In this document: piece after piece, positions 52,052 to 62,210 of the stretch
Numbering within the stretch: position 1 is the stretch's first letter
How the letters are laid out: each line of letters begins with the position of its first letter
Assembly: GCA_016219015.1 (NCBI GenBank)
Contig: JACRCL010000001.1
Coordinates: 134,308-198,307 of the forward strand
Direction: 5' to 3'
Origin: Deltaproteobacteria bacterium
GTDB lineage: Bacteria; Desulfobacterota; GWC2-55-46
DNA length: 64,000 nucleotides
Position numbers and translations under genes: made by a program
The notes under the pieces: generated by a model
What the model saw: only the letters and a program-made list of their open reading frames with translations
What the model was told of the DNA's origin: nothing
The model's database searches: none

Positions 52052-53137
52052 TTATAAACTTACAAATCCCTTAATGCGTGTATGAGTGGTTATATGAGAT
52101 AACGTAGCAGTGGTAAAGACTTTTCCACTCAAACGCAGAAGAAGTTGGCGCATATCTTCTCTTCTCTCACGAAATCCTCTACCATCGATACAGGCAATGA
52201 CTTCATAGCTTGCTCTACCAGATTCTACATGCTTGTTTCGTTGGGTCTCAAGTTCTTTTATGCGCGTAACTTTATCACGGGCTGTACCATCGTCACTCGT
52301 AATTTTAGCCTCAATTACTGCAACTGGATTTACTTCATCTGGAATACAAAAATCAGGTGCGATACCAAACCCAGGGATTCGTTCAGCACGTTTGGTTTTA
52401 CGGTAAGTAACTCCAGCGCTTCTCAACCGTTCCTCTACAGCGTTCTCCATCACCTCTCCAACAAGCTCCGATACTGCATCACGATGACAGGCAAATGGCC
52501 GCCCAAGGTAGCGTTCATATAACAGGACTGCATAGGGAATATTCTCTTTAGCAGCATATTGAACAGAATCTATTCCTGTCTTCGTATCAAATTTATCAAG
52601 ACGATGAATTATATCGTCAACCGCTTCAGGGGCACCTTGAATTATATATTGAACGGCTACTTTAACCAAAGCGTCAATACGCTCTAAGCTCTTTGAGCGC
52701 TTTACAGATTTACCTGCTTTCTTGGCACGGTCAAGTTGCGCTTGATAACGACTATCCATAGCGCTTATGTAATCAGGAATGTCACGGCATTTTCTATCTA
52801 ATGTCCTTGCTGCCCCTTGAGTTATATCACTATTTAACTCAGTGCGAGCCAGTTCGGCCCACTCCGGTGAAGTCATTCCAAGAATGGCACGTAGTACCCC
52901 TAAAACCCTGCTATTTTCACGCAATGCTCTTGCAATTACGGATTCGCTAAAATTTGTAAACACACTTGTTTGGCGCTTTAAGACCTCATAAGCGGAACGA
53001 AAATCAGGGTACTTTATAAAGCCCTCTCCCATAGGCATCAGGAGAAACTCAGACACGAGGTTCGAAATTGTGACTTCGACCATTTCGTCCAGACGATTTT
53101 GCAATTCGTTAGGTGTAAGTTCAAATGGCTTCTGCAT
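52052..53137 (-). CDS. Restriction endonuclease-like protein (PD-(D/E)XK), partner of the adjacent methylase
   Basis: 361 residues from the ATG at 53137, which has GGAGGTG upstream; it overlaps the methylase 3' end by 17 bp. Counting from this start, Asp262 in GIAPDFCIPD and Glu276-x-Lys278 in VAVIEAKIT form a PD-(D/E)XK nuclease core. The rest is mostly helical and I do not recognise it. An open frame overlapping a DNA methylase points to a type II-like restriction enzyme. Base composition is clearly more AT-rich than the flanking car genes, a sign of transfer. Specificity is unknown. Confidence 0.78.
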   Translation of the reverse strand: MQKPFELTPNELQNRLDEMVEVTISNLVSEFLLMPMGEGFIKYPDFRSAYEVLKRQTSVFTNFSESVIARALRENSRVLGVLRAILGMTSPEWAELARTELNSDITQGAARTLDRKCRDIPDYISAMDSRYQAQLDRAKKAGKSVKRSKSLERIDALVKVAVQYIIQGAPEAVDDIIHRLDKFDTKTGIDSVQYAAKENIPYAVLLYERYLGRPFACHRDAVSELVGEVMENAVEERLRSAGVTYRKTKRAERIPGFGIAPDFCIPDEVNPVAVIEAKITSDDGTARDKVTRIKELETQRNKHVESGRASYEVIACIDGRGFRERREDMRQLLLRLSGKVFTTATLSHITTHTRIKGFVSL

Positions 53138-55295
53138 GAACACCTCCGGACTTCCATGCAAATTCCAATTTTTGACGGAGGCAAGAAATTACTGAAGAAA
53201 TTTGAGCTTCACCTCCTATTTGTATCACGTAATTATTGGCTATAGACATCCTCGCTTTTAAAGAAAAATTAGCATCCCATTTTTTTCTTAATCTGTTTAT
53301 AGCAACACGAGCGGTATGCCCTGCATACAAGCATCTGATATCACTTTCGCTTACTTTGAGTCCTGCGGCATTGAGTTTTTCAATATCGCAACTCAATCGC
53401 GCTTCGAAAAGTGTTCTATCGGGCTTTGATATAGATTTTCTGCATACAAAAACAGTATCGAGAACAGAAGATTTAGAATGGGCAATATGAAGAGAAGCAC
53501 CCATCTCAGCAGGGACAGGAAAAGTTGCGGTACAGTCTAGACCGGCATCAAGGATTGCTACAACAAGCGGTACGTAGGCTACAGGATCATTATGATGATA
53601 AGTAAAAACAAACGGTGCCTTAGCCTTCAATGCAGCAGCATAATGACAAAAAACCTTCGATAATCCATCGGTAAAGCTTTCAAGTCCCCGGTTCATTGTA
53701 ATATTGCCGGTAAGCTCAGCACGCGCCCGAGTGGTGGTTGGCTTAAATATGTCAAACTCCTTGCCAAGCCCTAGGCGTAGCCACGAAAAGCAGAAGTCCA
53801 TTAACTCGGCGTACTGGACGTTGTCAAAATAAGGTGGATCGGTAAATACACCATCAATAGAATCAGGTTGTAATGGTAAGTCAGTTGCTGTTACGGCCTT
53901 AATGTATGCTTCGCGTTTTTTTGCTTGTGGGAAGTCTCTAACAAAATTTGCTATTATCTTTTCACCTTGTACAGGTAATCTCTCTTTTTTATGGCCTTTA
54001 AAAAGTGTTTCAAAAGGATTTAAGCAATACAGTTTTGCGCGCTGATATTTTTCTAAAAAGTGTCGAAAAGCACCAGCCCCGACGTTAGGAATGCCGAGCA
54101 AGTTATTCTCGCACTGAACCAATCCAACAGGGAAGCCATGAACGCTAAAAATATCCTGACATTTAAGTGCATAGGTGTCATAGCGGCAAAGCATATTTTG
54201 ATAGCGCAAAAAATCCGAAAATACAGTCAAAAGAGCATGACGCACATCTGAATCCTTTACCTTCATGATGCGCTGTAAAAGAAGCCCTAATCCCAAAAGT
54301 TGACGATCATTAAACATCTCACGAAATCTTCCATATCCCCACCGAAGAAGACGCTTGGTCTCGTCACCATTCGGTATCTTTTCATCCGGGATAGGTAGAT
54401 CAGAGTCTATATTTTGAAAACGTTCTTGAGCTTTTTTAAACTTACATAAATCCTCAGTATCAGGTTTTTTAAAAAATCGACCTTTATTTGTAGGCTTGCA
54501 ACGTTCGCAATTATATTCTATGGCCCACATGCGGTGCTTAGGTGGGGCATTGGGCTTCTTTGGTGGGTAAGAATATATTAAACCACATTCGCGACAGGTA
54601 ATTTTATTTCTCTTGGCAACGCCTTGGACATAAACAGGACAACTACAATTAAAGCACGGTTCTGGTTCCTCTTTACTCGGCTGTCGCTCATATTCATTTA
54701 ATTCCCCACATTGACTACACACAACCACATTCTTGGTGTGTCTCACAGCCGCTGACAGAAGATACCCTGGAAAGAGGTCATTATCCGTTTCGCATGCCGG
54801 ACAAGTTTGCGTCTTTACCCAAATAAAATATTTGACTGGTGCAGACTCACTGCAATTTACACATCTAGTGTTGTATAGATCATCAATTTCCTTTTCTACA
54901 TCCGCTATCACCTCCTTAGCGGTTTCTGTGAAGAGTTGTAAGTCAAGGGGAGCAAGAGACTGACGCACAATCCAATAGGACATAGGATTGATGTCGGTGC
55001 CAACAACACTGAAGCCCAATCTGTTAGCCTCAAAAATTGGTGTGCCGCCTCCCATAAAGGGATCGGCAATAATCCCCTTCATTTGATGTGCTCTCCAGTA
55101 ACCGGATTCAATGGGCTCCTCGCCATTGAACTCTGATAGGAGCAGGTTGCGAAATACTGTACCTGGACGGCGTGCAAACCATTTATGAATTCCAATAATA
55201 GGCCGATAGTTTTGCTGAATTTGCTTCTCCCGCTGAGCCAAAACCGCAGTAAAGGTGATGTCAAATTTATGTTCGAGACCGGACTTACTACTCAT
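53121..55295 (-). CDS. Zn-ribbon DNA adenine methylase (COG1743/DUF1156-like)
   Basis: 724 residues; GGAGGACAA precedes the ATG. SAM motif I is DPFMGGGTPIFEA (78-90) with the acidic partner Asp101 (GTDINP). The catalytic motif is DPPYFDNVQYAELMDF (486-501). Between them lie six CxxC pairs at 145, 165, 193, 214, 234 and 263, a zinc-ribbon insert. This layout matches the COG1743 adenine-specific methylases. It would protect the host site against the nuclease encoded next to it. It is AT-rich compared with carA and carB, and on the same strand as both. Confidence 0.85.
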   Translation of the reverse strand: MSSKSGLEHKFDITFTAVLAQREKQIQQNYRPIIGIHKWFARRPGTVFRNLLLSEFNGEEPIESGYWRAHQMKGIIADPFMGGGTPIFEANRLGFSVVGTDINPMSYWIVRQSLAPLDLQLFTETAKEVIADVEKEIDDLYNTRCVNCSESAPVKYFIWVKTQTCPACETDNDLFPGYLLSAAVRHTKNVVVCSQCGELNEYERQPSKEEPEPCFNCSCPVYVQGVAKRNKITCRECGLIYSYPPKKPNAPPKHRMWAIEYNCERCKPTNKGRFFKKPDTEDLCKFKKAQERFQNIDSDLPIPDEKIPNGDETKRLLRWGYGRFREMFNDRQLLGLGLLLQRIMKVKDSDVRHALLTVFSDFLRYQNMLCRYDTYALKCQDIFSVHGFPVGLVQCENNLLGIPNVGAGAFRHFLEKYQRAKLYCLNPFETLFKGHKKERLPVQGEKIIANFVRDFPQAKKREAYIKAVTATDLPLQPDSIDGVFTDPPYFDNVQYAELMDFCFSWLRLGLGKEFDIFKPTTTRARAELTGNITMNRGLESFTDGLSKVFCHYAAALKAKAPFVFTYHHNDPVAYVPLVVAILDAGLDCTATFPVPAEMGASLHIAHSKSSVLDTVFVCRKSISKPDRTLFEARLSCDIEKLNAAGLKVSESDIRCLYAGHTARVAINRLRKKWDANFSLKARMSIANNYVIQIGGEAQISSVISCLRQKLEFAWKSGGVHAEAI

Positions 55296-55342
55296 TTGTC
55301 CTCCAAAAACTCAAACCATACTATATATTTTATAAATTAAAC

Positions 55343-56464
55343 TTACTTATTACGCTCCATCATATCTACAAAGCGTTTGAACAGGTACTGCGAGTCGTGC
55401 GGGCCCGGAGACGCCTCCGGGTGGTACTGGACGGAGAAGAGCGGCAGTTCCCTGTGCGCGAGCCCCTCCACGGTCCTGTCGTTCAGGTTTATGTGCGTCA
55501 CGTCGGCTATGCCCTTGAGCGAATCGACATCGACCGCGAAGCCGTGGTTCTGGGCCGTTATCTCCACCTTGCCCGTTGTCAGGTCCTGCACGGGCTGGTT
55601 GGCGCCCCTGTGGCCGAATTTCAACTTGTAGGTCTTCCCTCCAAGGGCCAGAGACAATATCTGGTGGCCGAGGCATATACCGAATATCGGCCTTTTGCCG
55701 ATGAGCTTCGCGATATTTTCCTTCGCGTACGGCACCGCGTCCGGGTCGCCGGGGCCGTTGGAGAGGAATATGCCGTCGGGCTTCGCGTCGAGCACGGACT
55801 CTGCCGGGGTGTTGGCAGGCACCACCGCCACGTCGCACCCGGCCTCCGCGAGGTTCCTTAATATGTTCTTTTTTATGCCGAAGTCGTACGCCACGACCTT
55901 GTACTTCTTGGCTATCGCGGACTTCGGGTAACCCCTTTCAAGCCTCCATAGCTCCTCGTCCCACCTGTAGGGCCTCTTGCAGGTGACCTCCTTCACGAGG
56001 TCCCTGCCCACGAGCCCCGGCGCGCTGCGGGCCTTGTTTACGAGGCTCTTCAAATCCCTGTCGGCGGTGGAGATAACGGCCTGCATCGCGCCCTTGTCCC
56101 TTATTATCCTCGTAAGCGCGCGCGTATCTATGCCGGAGATGCCGACTATCCTGTTCCTTATGAGATAGCCGAGGAGCGTCTCGGTCGAGCGCCAGTTGCT
56201 CGGCACGAGGCAAGGCTCCTTTACTATAAAACCCTCGACCCACGGCGTCCACGATTCTATATCCTCCTCGTTTATGCCGTAGTTGCCCTGCTGGCTATAA
56301 GTCATAGCGACAATCTGGCCCTTGTAAGAAGGGTCGGTAAGGACCTCCTGGTAGCCGGTCATCGAGGTATTGAAGACGACCTCTCCTACTACTTCTCCAG
56401 CGGCCCCGAACGCGGAGCCCTCGAATACCGTCCCGTCAGCGAGAGCAAGAAATGCTTTGATCAA
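55343..56464 (-). CDS. carA: Carbamoyl-phosphate synthase small subunit
   Basis: 373 residues with a TTG start (AGAGGTG just upstream). The synthase-specific N-terminal half ([17 protein letters not shown]) is followed by the class I glutamine amidotransferase: nucleophile cysteine in [18 protein letters not shown], and His/Glu in [11 protein letters not shown]. It supplies ammonia from glutamine to CarB. It lies downstream of pyrC. A methylase gene follows 47 bp after its stop, where carB would be expected. Confidence 0.96.
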   Translation of the reverse strand: MIKAFLALADGTVFEGSAFGAAGEVVGEVVFNTSMTGYQEVLTDPSYKGQIVAMTYSQQGNYGINEEDIESWTPWVEGFIVKEPCLVPSNWRSTETLLGYLIRNRIVGISGIDTRALTRIIRDKGAMQAVISTADRDLKSLVNKARSAPGLVGRDLVKEVTCKRPYRWDEELWRLERGYPKSAIAKKYKVVAYDFGIKKNILRNLAEAGCDVAVVPANTPAESVLDAKPDGIFLSNGPGDPDAVPYAKENIAKLIGKRPIFGICLGHQILSLALGGKTYKLKFGHRGANQPVQDLTTGKVEITAQNHGFAVDVDSLKGIADVTHINLNDRTVEGLAHRELPLFSVQYHPEASPGPHDSQYLFKRFVDMMERNK

Positions 56465-56479
56465 ATCACACCTCTATCT

Positions 56480-56532
56480 TTTTTACGGCCTTCAAGTTTT
56501 TACGGCCTTTCAAGTTTTTACGGCCTTTCAAG
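56480..56532 (-). repeat. Three tandem copies of the pyrC 3' end
   Basis: Units of 17, 18 and 18 bp (TTTTTACGGCC(T)TTCAAG on the plus strand) at 56480-56496, 56497-56514 and 56515-56532. The third unit contains the last codons and stop of pyrC, so the stop region has been duplicated twice into the pyrC-carA gap. Confidence 0.88.
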
Positions 56533-57822
56533 GCCGTACACGGACTTACCGCCTGTTATGGTCTTGACGACCCTTGCCTTTAATGTCGCGCCGAGCCAGG
56601 GGGTGTTCTTTGACTTCGACTTAAGCCCCTTCGCCTCCACTGTCCAGCTCTGGTTGAGGTCAATGAGCGTCATGTCGGCCTGCGCCCCTACCCTTAAAGA
56701 GCCCTTATCAAGCCCGAACGCCTTCGCCGGGTTGATCGTCATGGCCGCTATGGCCTGGTTTAAAGTAATCACCCCGGCCTCGACAAGGCCGTAGATAACC
56801 GAAAATGCCGTCTCAAGCCCTATTATGCCGTTTGCCGCCCTGTCGAACTCCACGTCCTTCTCTATCGTCGATTGCGGCGCGTGGTCGGTGGCTATGCAGT
56901 CTATGGTCCCGTCCCTGAGCCCTTCGCGGAGCGCCTCGACGTCCTCCGGGGCGCGCAAGGGCGGGTTCATCTTAGTGTTGGTGTTGTAACCGGCGACCGC
57001 CTCGTGGGTCAACGCGAGATGGTGCGGCGTCGCCTCGGCCGTGACCTTTACGCCGTTCCCTTTGGCCGCCCGTATAAGCTCGACCGCGCCCCTTGTGCTG
57101 ACATGGGCTATGTGGAGCCTGCCGCCAGTAAGGCGGGCAAGGCTTATGTCCCTGGCGACAACGGAATCCTCCGCCGCGTTAGGTATCCCCTTGAGGCCGA
57201 GCCTTGTGGAGACTGCGCCCTCGTTCATGACGCCGCTTCCGGCTATCAACGGGTCCTCGGCATGGCTTATAACCGGCATGTTGAAAATTTTGGAATATTC
57301 GAGAGCGCGCCTCATGAGGCCGCCGTCCACCACCGGCACCCCGTCGTCGGATACGGCAACGCAACCTGCGGCCTTCAACTCCGCCATCTCGGTAAGGCTC
57401 TCGCCCTTCTGAGCGCGTGACAGCGCGCCCACCGGAAGCACGGCGCACCCGCTGGCCTCGGCCTTTTTAAGTATATAGCGAGTGACGGACTCGTTGTCGT
57501 TCACGGGCTTCGTGTTCGCCATGCAGAGTATCGTCGTAAAACCTCCGGCCAGCGCGGCCTGAGCGCCCGTCTGGACAGTCTCCTTGTACTCAAAGCCCGG
57601 CTCGCGCAGATGCGTATGGACGTCTATGAGGCCGGGCACAACCAGGAGGCCTTCAGCCTCTATGATCTCAAGGCCGGGGGCGCCGGGTGTTATCTCTGTC
57701 GTGTCGGTCTTGGAGGGCTTTACCGAGGCTATCCTTCCGGCCATGACGTAGATGTTATAGACGCCGTCTATGTTCGATGACGGGTCTACCAGACGCCCGT
57801 TCCTTATGACAAGCCTCGTCAT
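56518..57822 (-). CDS. pyrC: Dihydroorotase
   Basis: 434 residues, class I type. Metal-site motif [21 protein letters not shown] near 59-79, the metal-bridging region in LLVVPG and [15 protein letters not shown] and HIAHVST histidines, and [10 protein letters not shown] for the catalytic aspartate. It closes carbamoyl aspartate to dihydroorotate. Its ATG overlaps the pyrB stop (ATGA). The 3' end is caught in the tandem repeat described separately. Confidence 0.95.
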   Translation of the reverse strand: MTRLVIRNGRLVDPSSNIDGVYNIYVMAGRIASVKPSKTDTTEITPGAPGLEIIEAEGLLVVPGLIDVHTHLREPGFEYKETVQTGAQAALAGGFTTILCMANTKPVNDNESVTRYILKKAEASGCAVLPVGALSRAQKGESLTEMAELKAAGCVAVSDDGVPVVDGGLMRRALEYSKIFNMPVISHAEDPLIAGSGVMNEGAVSTRLGLKGIPNAAEDSVVARDISLARLTGGRLHIAHVSTRGAVELIRAAKGNGVKVTAEATPHHLALTHEAVAGYNTNTKMNPPLRAPEDVEALREGLRDGTIDCIATDHAPQSTIEKDVEFDRAANGIIGLETAFSVIYGLVEAGVITLNQAIAAMTINPAKAFGLDKGSLRVGAQADMTLIDLNQSWTVEAKGLKSKSKNTPWLGATLKARVVKTITGGKSVYGLERP

Positions 57823-58754
57823 TTCCCCTCTTCTTTCGCCGCCCCGAGGAGCAGGTAGAATATCGCCATCCGCACGGCCACCCCGTTAGTTACCTGGTCG
57901 AGGATGAGCGAGTACGGCCCGTCCGCGACCTCGGAAGATATCTCAACGCCTCTGTTGATGGGGCCGGGATGCAATATTATAACATCCTCTTTGGCCTTTT
58001 TAAGCTTCATTTCGTCGAGGCCGTATACCCTCGAATATTCCCTTATCGTCGGGAAGAATGACTCCTTCTGCCGCTCAAGCTGGATCCTCAGCATCATTAC
58101 AACATCAGCTCCCTTCAGGGCAGAGTCCATGTCGGTCGTCGCCCTGCACCCGAGGGTTTCTATCCCGGCGGGCATCATGGTGGGAGGCCCGGCAACCACG
58201 ACCTCGGCTCCGAGCCTGGTAAATCCGTATATGTTCGAGCGGGCGACCCTTGAATGGGCTATGTCGCCGATTATGGCTATTTTGAGGCCCGCTATACTGC
58301 CTTTCCTCTCCTTTACCGTGAGCATGTCAAGGAGGGCCTGGCTCGGGTGCTCGTGCGCCCCGTCGCCCGCGTTCACCACCGAGCAGCCGACGTAGCCCGC
58401 GAGCATCAGGGGGGTCCCGGACGAGGGGTGGCGGACGACGATGCAGTCCGGCCTCATGGCCTCGATGTTTTTGGCCGTGTCCTTAAGTGTCTCGCCCTTT
58501 ACGACCGAGCTTGTCGAGACGGATATATTGACGGCGTCCGCGCTCATCCTCTTGGCGGCTATCTCGAAAGACGTGCGCGTCCTCGTGGAAGGCTCGTAGA
58601 AGAGGTTTATGATAGTCTTGCCCCGCAGAGTCGGGACTTTCTTAATCTCTCTTGTCGATACCTCCTTGAAGGACTCGGCCGTGGAGAGTATCTGCTCTAT
58701 CTCTTCAAGCTTGAGGTCCTCGATGCCGAGGAGGTCTTTTCGTTTAAGTCTCAT
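57819..58754 (-). CDS. pyrB: Aspartate carbamoyltransferase catalytic subunit
   Basis: 311 residues from the ATG at 58754; a TTG two codons upstream is less likely. Carbamoyl-phosphate loop [43 protein letters not shown] and [14 protein letters not shown] are all present. It joins carbamoyl phosphate and aspartate. There is no pyrI regulatory subunit here. Control would instead come through PyrR upstream. Confidence 0.96.
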   Translation of the reverse strand: MRLKRKDLLGIEDLKLEEIEQILSTAESFKEVSTREIKKVPTLRGKTIINLFYEPSTRTRTSFEIAAKRMSADAVNISVSTSSVVKGETLKDTAKNIEAMRPDCIVVRHPSSGTPLMLAGYVGCSVVNAGDGAHEHPSQALLDMLTVKERKGSIAGLKIAIIGDIAHSRVARSNIYGFTRLGAEVVVAGPPTMMPAGIETLGCRATTDMDSALKGADVVMMLRIQLERQKESFFPTIREYSRVYGLDEMKLKKAKEDVIILHPGPINRGVEISSEVADGPYSLILDQVTNGVAVRMAIFYLLLGAAKEEGK

Positions 58755-58771
58755 CTTCAAAACCGTGCCTT

Positions 58772-59364
<593 letters not shown>

Positions 59365-59377
59365 AAAATTTGATTTG

Positions 59378-59383
59378 ATTATA
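59378..59383 (-). promoter_or_regulatory. -10 box of the pyr operon
   Basis: TATAAT on the minus strand (59383-59378), giving a start near 59371 and a leader of about 60 bases that is almost entirely the hairpin. No good -35 hexamer was found. Confidence 0.5.
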
Positions 59384-59441
59384 TTCAACTTTTCTCTCCC
59401 TTTTTAATCTCGCAGGATTAATTTAAAGGGCGCATGTTTTT

Positions 59442-59506
59442 GGCAGGCCTGTTGAAAAACAGCCTGTTAAGCTATCCTGTCGGATGGACTTTTTCAACGT
59501 CCTGCC
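59442..59506. repeat. Repeat family D, internally deleted copy D4
   Basis: A 65-bp element made only of D ends: GGCAGGCCTGTTGAAAAACA and AGCCTGTTAAGC at the left, TGGACTTTTTCAAC and CCTGCC at the right. The three middle hairpins are gone. It lies between pyrR and the 59511 gene. Confidence 0.75.
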
Positions 59507-59510
59507 GGGG

Positions 59511-59906
59511 CTATCTCAAGACCCCGCTTGACTCTTTTAAAGGCTCGTCTACTTCTATGTTGAACTTCTGCACCTTCGTGTACTGGCCCAAGAAGTCCAT
59601 CGTGACGGAATAACGTATCGTGATGTTGATGAAGTCCCTGCCCCTTACTATCTCGAGGTCGTCCCTTTCGATGGGGACGCTCCATGTCTGGGCCTTCATC
59701 AGGATGCGCCGGGCGAGCGTTTCGTCGGCGTACATATGGGCGTTTCTTGCCTCGTCCTCGACTTCCGTCTTCAGCATGTAGAAGGACGCCCAGGGTGGCA
59801 CGAACTTATATCCTGTGTATAAGACGGAGGCTAAGACGAAGACCCAGAAAAGGGCTCTGAAGGTTACATAGCCGCTTTTATCTGAAAGCCGACCGGTCAC
59901 TTTCAT
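59511..59906 (-). CDS. Single-pass membrane protein, DUF4845-like
   Basis: 131 residues. A short basic cytosolic N-terminus, one membrane segment at about 18-36 (FRALFWVFVLASVLYTGYKF), then a mixed alpha/beta extracytoplasmic part. The size and layout resemble small pilin-like or DUF4845 proteins. The exact family is not certain. It lies alone between D4 and ugd, 39 bp from the ugd stop. Confidence 0.55.
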   Translation of the reverse strand: MKVTGRLSDKSGYVTFRALFWVFVLASVLYTGYKFVPPWASFYMLKTEVEDEARNAHMYADETLARRILMKAQTWSVPIERDDLEIVRGRDFINITIRYSVTMDFLGQYTKVQKFNIEVDEPLKESSGVLR

Positions 59907-59945
59907 TAGATATACAACTTTGGCCCGCGGTAGTCAATATTTTTC

Positions 59946-61307
59946 TCAATGCCGCGCAACGGGCGACTTCTTAAGCTCCGCCTTGAGCTTTAGCTCATGG
60001 GTCTTTTCACCCCTGCCCACGGATACGTACTCGAAGCCGAGCTTTGCCATGGCCTCCGGCTCGTAGATATTCCTCAAATCAACGACCTTCGGGGATTTAA
60101 GGAGCTTCTTTATCTTCGTCAGGTCCAGCTTCCTGAACTGGTTCCACTCGGTAAGTATCACCAGCGCGTCGCTCCCGTCGGCCACCTCGTAGGTATCGCT
60201 GCAATACTTGACGGCCGGCATGACCTTTTTCGCGTTCTCCATGGACGCCGGGTCGTAGGCCCGGACCTCAGCGCCCTCGGCCATGAGCTTTTCCACTATG
60301 TCCATGGCCGGGGACTCCCTTATGTCGTCGGTATTGGGCTTGAAGGCAAGGCCGAGCACGCCTATCCGGCTGCCCTTAAGATTCCCGGTCAACCCCTTTA
60401 TCTTCTCCATCATAAGGTCCCTCTGGAGGCTGTTTACCTCTATTACCGACTCCACTATCCTGAAGGTATAGCCCGCGGCCTTCGCTATCCTGGTTATGGC
60501 CATCGTGTCCTTGGGGAAGCACGACCCGCCGTAGCCCGGTCCCGGGTGGAGGAACTTGGGGCCTATCCTCTGGTCCAGCCCCATGCCCCTTGCGACCATG
60601 TGTATGTCGGCCCCCACCCTCTCGCAGATGTTCGCCATCTCGTTTATGAAAGATATCTTTGTGGCGAGGAAGGCGTTCGAGGCGTACTTGATAAGCTCGG
60701 CCGTCTCTATGTCGGTCACGACGAAAGGGGTCTCCAGGAGGTACAGGGGCGAGTAGAGGTCTTTGAGTATCGCTATCGCCTGCGGCGACCTCGCGCCGAT
60801 AACGACCCTGTTCGGCCTCATGAAGTCCTCAAGAGCCGAGCCCTCCCTGAGGAACTCGGGGTTCGAGGCGACGTCGAACTTGTGGTTGCCGCCCTGCTCC
60901 TTCGAGATTATCCCCTCGATGAGGCTCCCAGTGCCCACGGGCACGGTGCTCTTCGTGACAATGACCTTGTAGCCGTTGAGGTTCCTCGCTATGGTGCCCG
61001 CGACCTCCTCGATATACGACAGGTCGGCCGAGCCGTCGTCCTTCGGGGGCGTGCCCACGGCGATGAATATGACCAGCGACTTCTTTATGGCCTCGCTCAA
61101 GTCCGTAGTGAACGTGAGCCTCTTTTCGCTGATGTTCTTGTCGACGAGCTCCTTCAGGCCCGGCTCGTAGATGGGGATATCCCCCCTCTTGAGGGTCTGT
61201 ATCTTCTCCACGTCCTTGTCGACGCAGGAGACGTTCACGCCGAAGTCGGCAAAACAGGTGCCGGTCACAAGCCCCACATAACCTGTCCCTATAACGCAGA
61301 TATTCAT
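59946..61307 (-). CDS. ugd: UDP-glucose 6-dehydrogenase
   Basis: 453 residues. NAD-binding N-terminus ICVIGTGYVGLVTGTCFADFG, then IAVGTPPKDDGSADLSYIE, SNPEFLREGSALEDFM, and the catalytic cysteine in GYGGSCFPKDT. GVLGLAFKPNTDDIRESPA opens the C-terminal domain. It makes UDP-glucuronate for polysaccharides, in keeping with the glycosyltransferase genes that follow. GGAGGTCC precedes the ATG. Confidence 0.95.
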   Translation of the reverse strand: MNICVIGTGYVGLVTGTCFADFGVNVSCVDKDVEKIQTLKRGDIPIYEPGLKELVDKNISEKRLTFTTDLSEAIKKSLVIFIAVGTPPKDDGSADLSYIEEVAGTIARNLNGYKVIVTKSTVPVGTGSLIEGIISKEQGGNHKFDVASNPEFLREGSALEDFMRPNRVVIGARSPQAIAILKDLYSPLYLLETPFVVTDIETAELIKYASNAFLATKISFINEMANICERVGADIHMVARGMGLDQRIGPKFLHPGPGYGGSCFPKDTMAITRIAKAAGYTFRIVESVIEVNSLQRDLMMEKIKGLTGNLKGSRIGVLGLAFKPNTDDIRESPAMDIVEKLMAEGAEVRAYDPASMENAKKVMPAVKYCSDTYEVADGSDALVILTEWNQFRKLDLTKIKKLLKSPKVVDLRNIYEPEAMAKLGFEYVSVGRGEKTHELKLKAELKKSPVARH

Positions 61308-61416
61308 GTACGAAGGACCTCCATTTTATGCTCGATAAAGAAGCCTTACAAGCCTTTTTAAGATATCAGAGCCGCCGGTTTTATGCAACCATTACGTACG
61401 GCCTCTATTGGGAACA

Positions 61417-61422
61417 ATTATA
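61417..61422 (-). promoter_or_regulatory. -10 box upstream of ugd
   Basis: TATAAT on the minus strand (61422-61417), about 110 bp before the ugd ATG. The -35 region is weak. Confidence 0.4.
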
Positions 61423-61460
61423 TTTCGGTAAAAAGGGATGATACTTTAACCGGACGTGAA

Positions 61461-62027
61461 CTACCCGCCCTTCCCGAGCTTCAGCAGGGCTTTAATGAAG
61501 CCGAAGAGCCGGGCCTCGAACCTGCCTTTTGGGGTGTTCGCGTAATACCCTGATTCACCCCTGGCGTAACCGCCTTCAAGCATGTGGCCGAGCCTTCTAC
61601 TGAATATCTCATCCCCGGAGTAGAGCTTCTTCAGCTCCTCGAAGCTCAGTCTTTTTTCGATTGAATTCTCTATCTCTATCATGACCCTGACGGAGATGGA
61701 CCTGTCCACGATAAAGTAGAACTGGCAGTACCCGAGAAAGAGGAAGATGTAAAGGGAAAGGCCGCTCAGGAAGTTGAGCGCGGCGGTTATCCTGTAGGCG
61801 GCCTCAAGGGAGATGAGCGGCCTTGACGACGCCGTGCCGACCGGCGCGTATATCATGTAGCCCGTAGGGATAAGGAAATAGACAGCCGCGTAGAGCGGGA
61901 CCAAAGACAGGAATATTATTACAAGCGTCCTGAAGCGCTCCTTCGGCTCGAATCTGCGGAAGATGAAAAGATGCAAGGCGAGAAAGAGCACGAAGCACAA
62001 AAACCCTGTGAACACGGCCTTTATCAT
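61461..62027 (-). CDS. Membrane protein of unknown function
   Basis: 188 residues. Four hydrophobic segments lie at about 3-22, 34-54, 68-92 and 93-110, followed by a soluble C-terminal half (EIENSIEKRLSFEELKKLYSGDEIF) that looks like a winged-helix or helical regulatory domain. No family was recognised. It sits between repeat E2 and ugd inside the polysaccharide locus and may serve it. Confidence 0.6.
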   Translation of the reverse strand: MIKAVFTGFLCFVLFLALHLFIFRRFEPKERFRTLVIIFLSLVPLYAAVYFLIPTGYMIYAPVGTASSRPLISLEAAYRITAALNFLSGLSLYIFLFLGYCQFYFIVDRSISVRVMIEIENSIEKRLSFEELKKLYSGDEIFSRRLGHMLEGGYARGESGYYANTPKGRFEARLFGFIKALLKLGKGG

Positions 62028-62039
62028 CTAAATATGCCC

Positions 62040-62155
62040 CTTGAACACGCACAGCGAGCGCATTCCCCGCTGCTTGCGGCGGGGTTTAGCGAGCGAATCG
62101 AAATTTTTTCCTTTTGTGTCGAAGATTCCCCGCAGCTTGCTGCGGGGAGATTCAA
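62040..62155. repeat. Repeat family E, copy E2
   Basis: The inverse of E1: CTTGAACACGCA, hairpin CCCCGCTGC-TT-GCGGCGGGG, GCGAGCGAATCGAAATTTT, hairpin CCCCGCAGC-TT-GCTGCGGGG, then GATTCAAG. It lies between the membrane protein gene and the glycosylphosphotransferase gene. Confidence 0.82.
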
Positions 62156-62210
62156 GGGGAATCCGGACCGGGGGCCAATATAACATATCAAGGGGCTGAT
62201 TTAAAGGATT

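Noticed and set aside
52052-55295. Restriction-modification genes considered as part of a larger defence island such as DISARM or BREX
   Set aside because: No helicase, DUF1998, phospholipase-D, PglZ or BrxC gene is present; carA and carB directly flank the two genes.
56480-56532. Three short tandem repeats considered as a CRISPR remnant
   Set aside because: There are no spacers between the units; they are direct duplications of the pyrC end.
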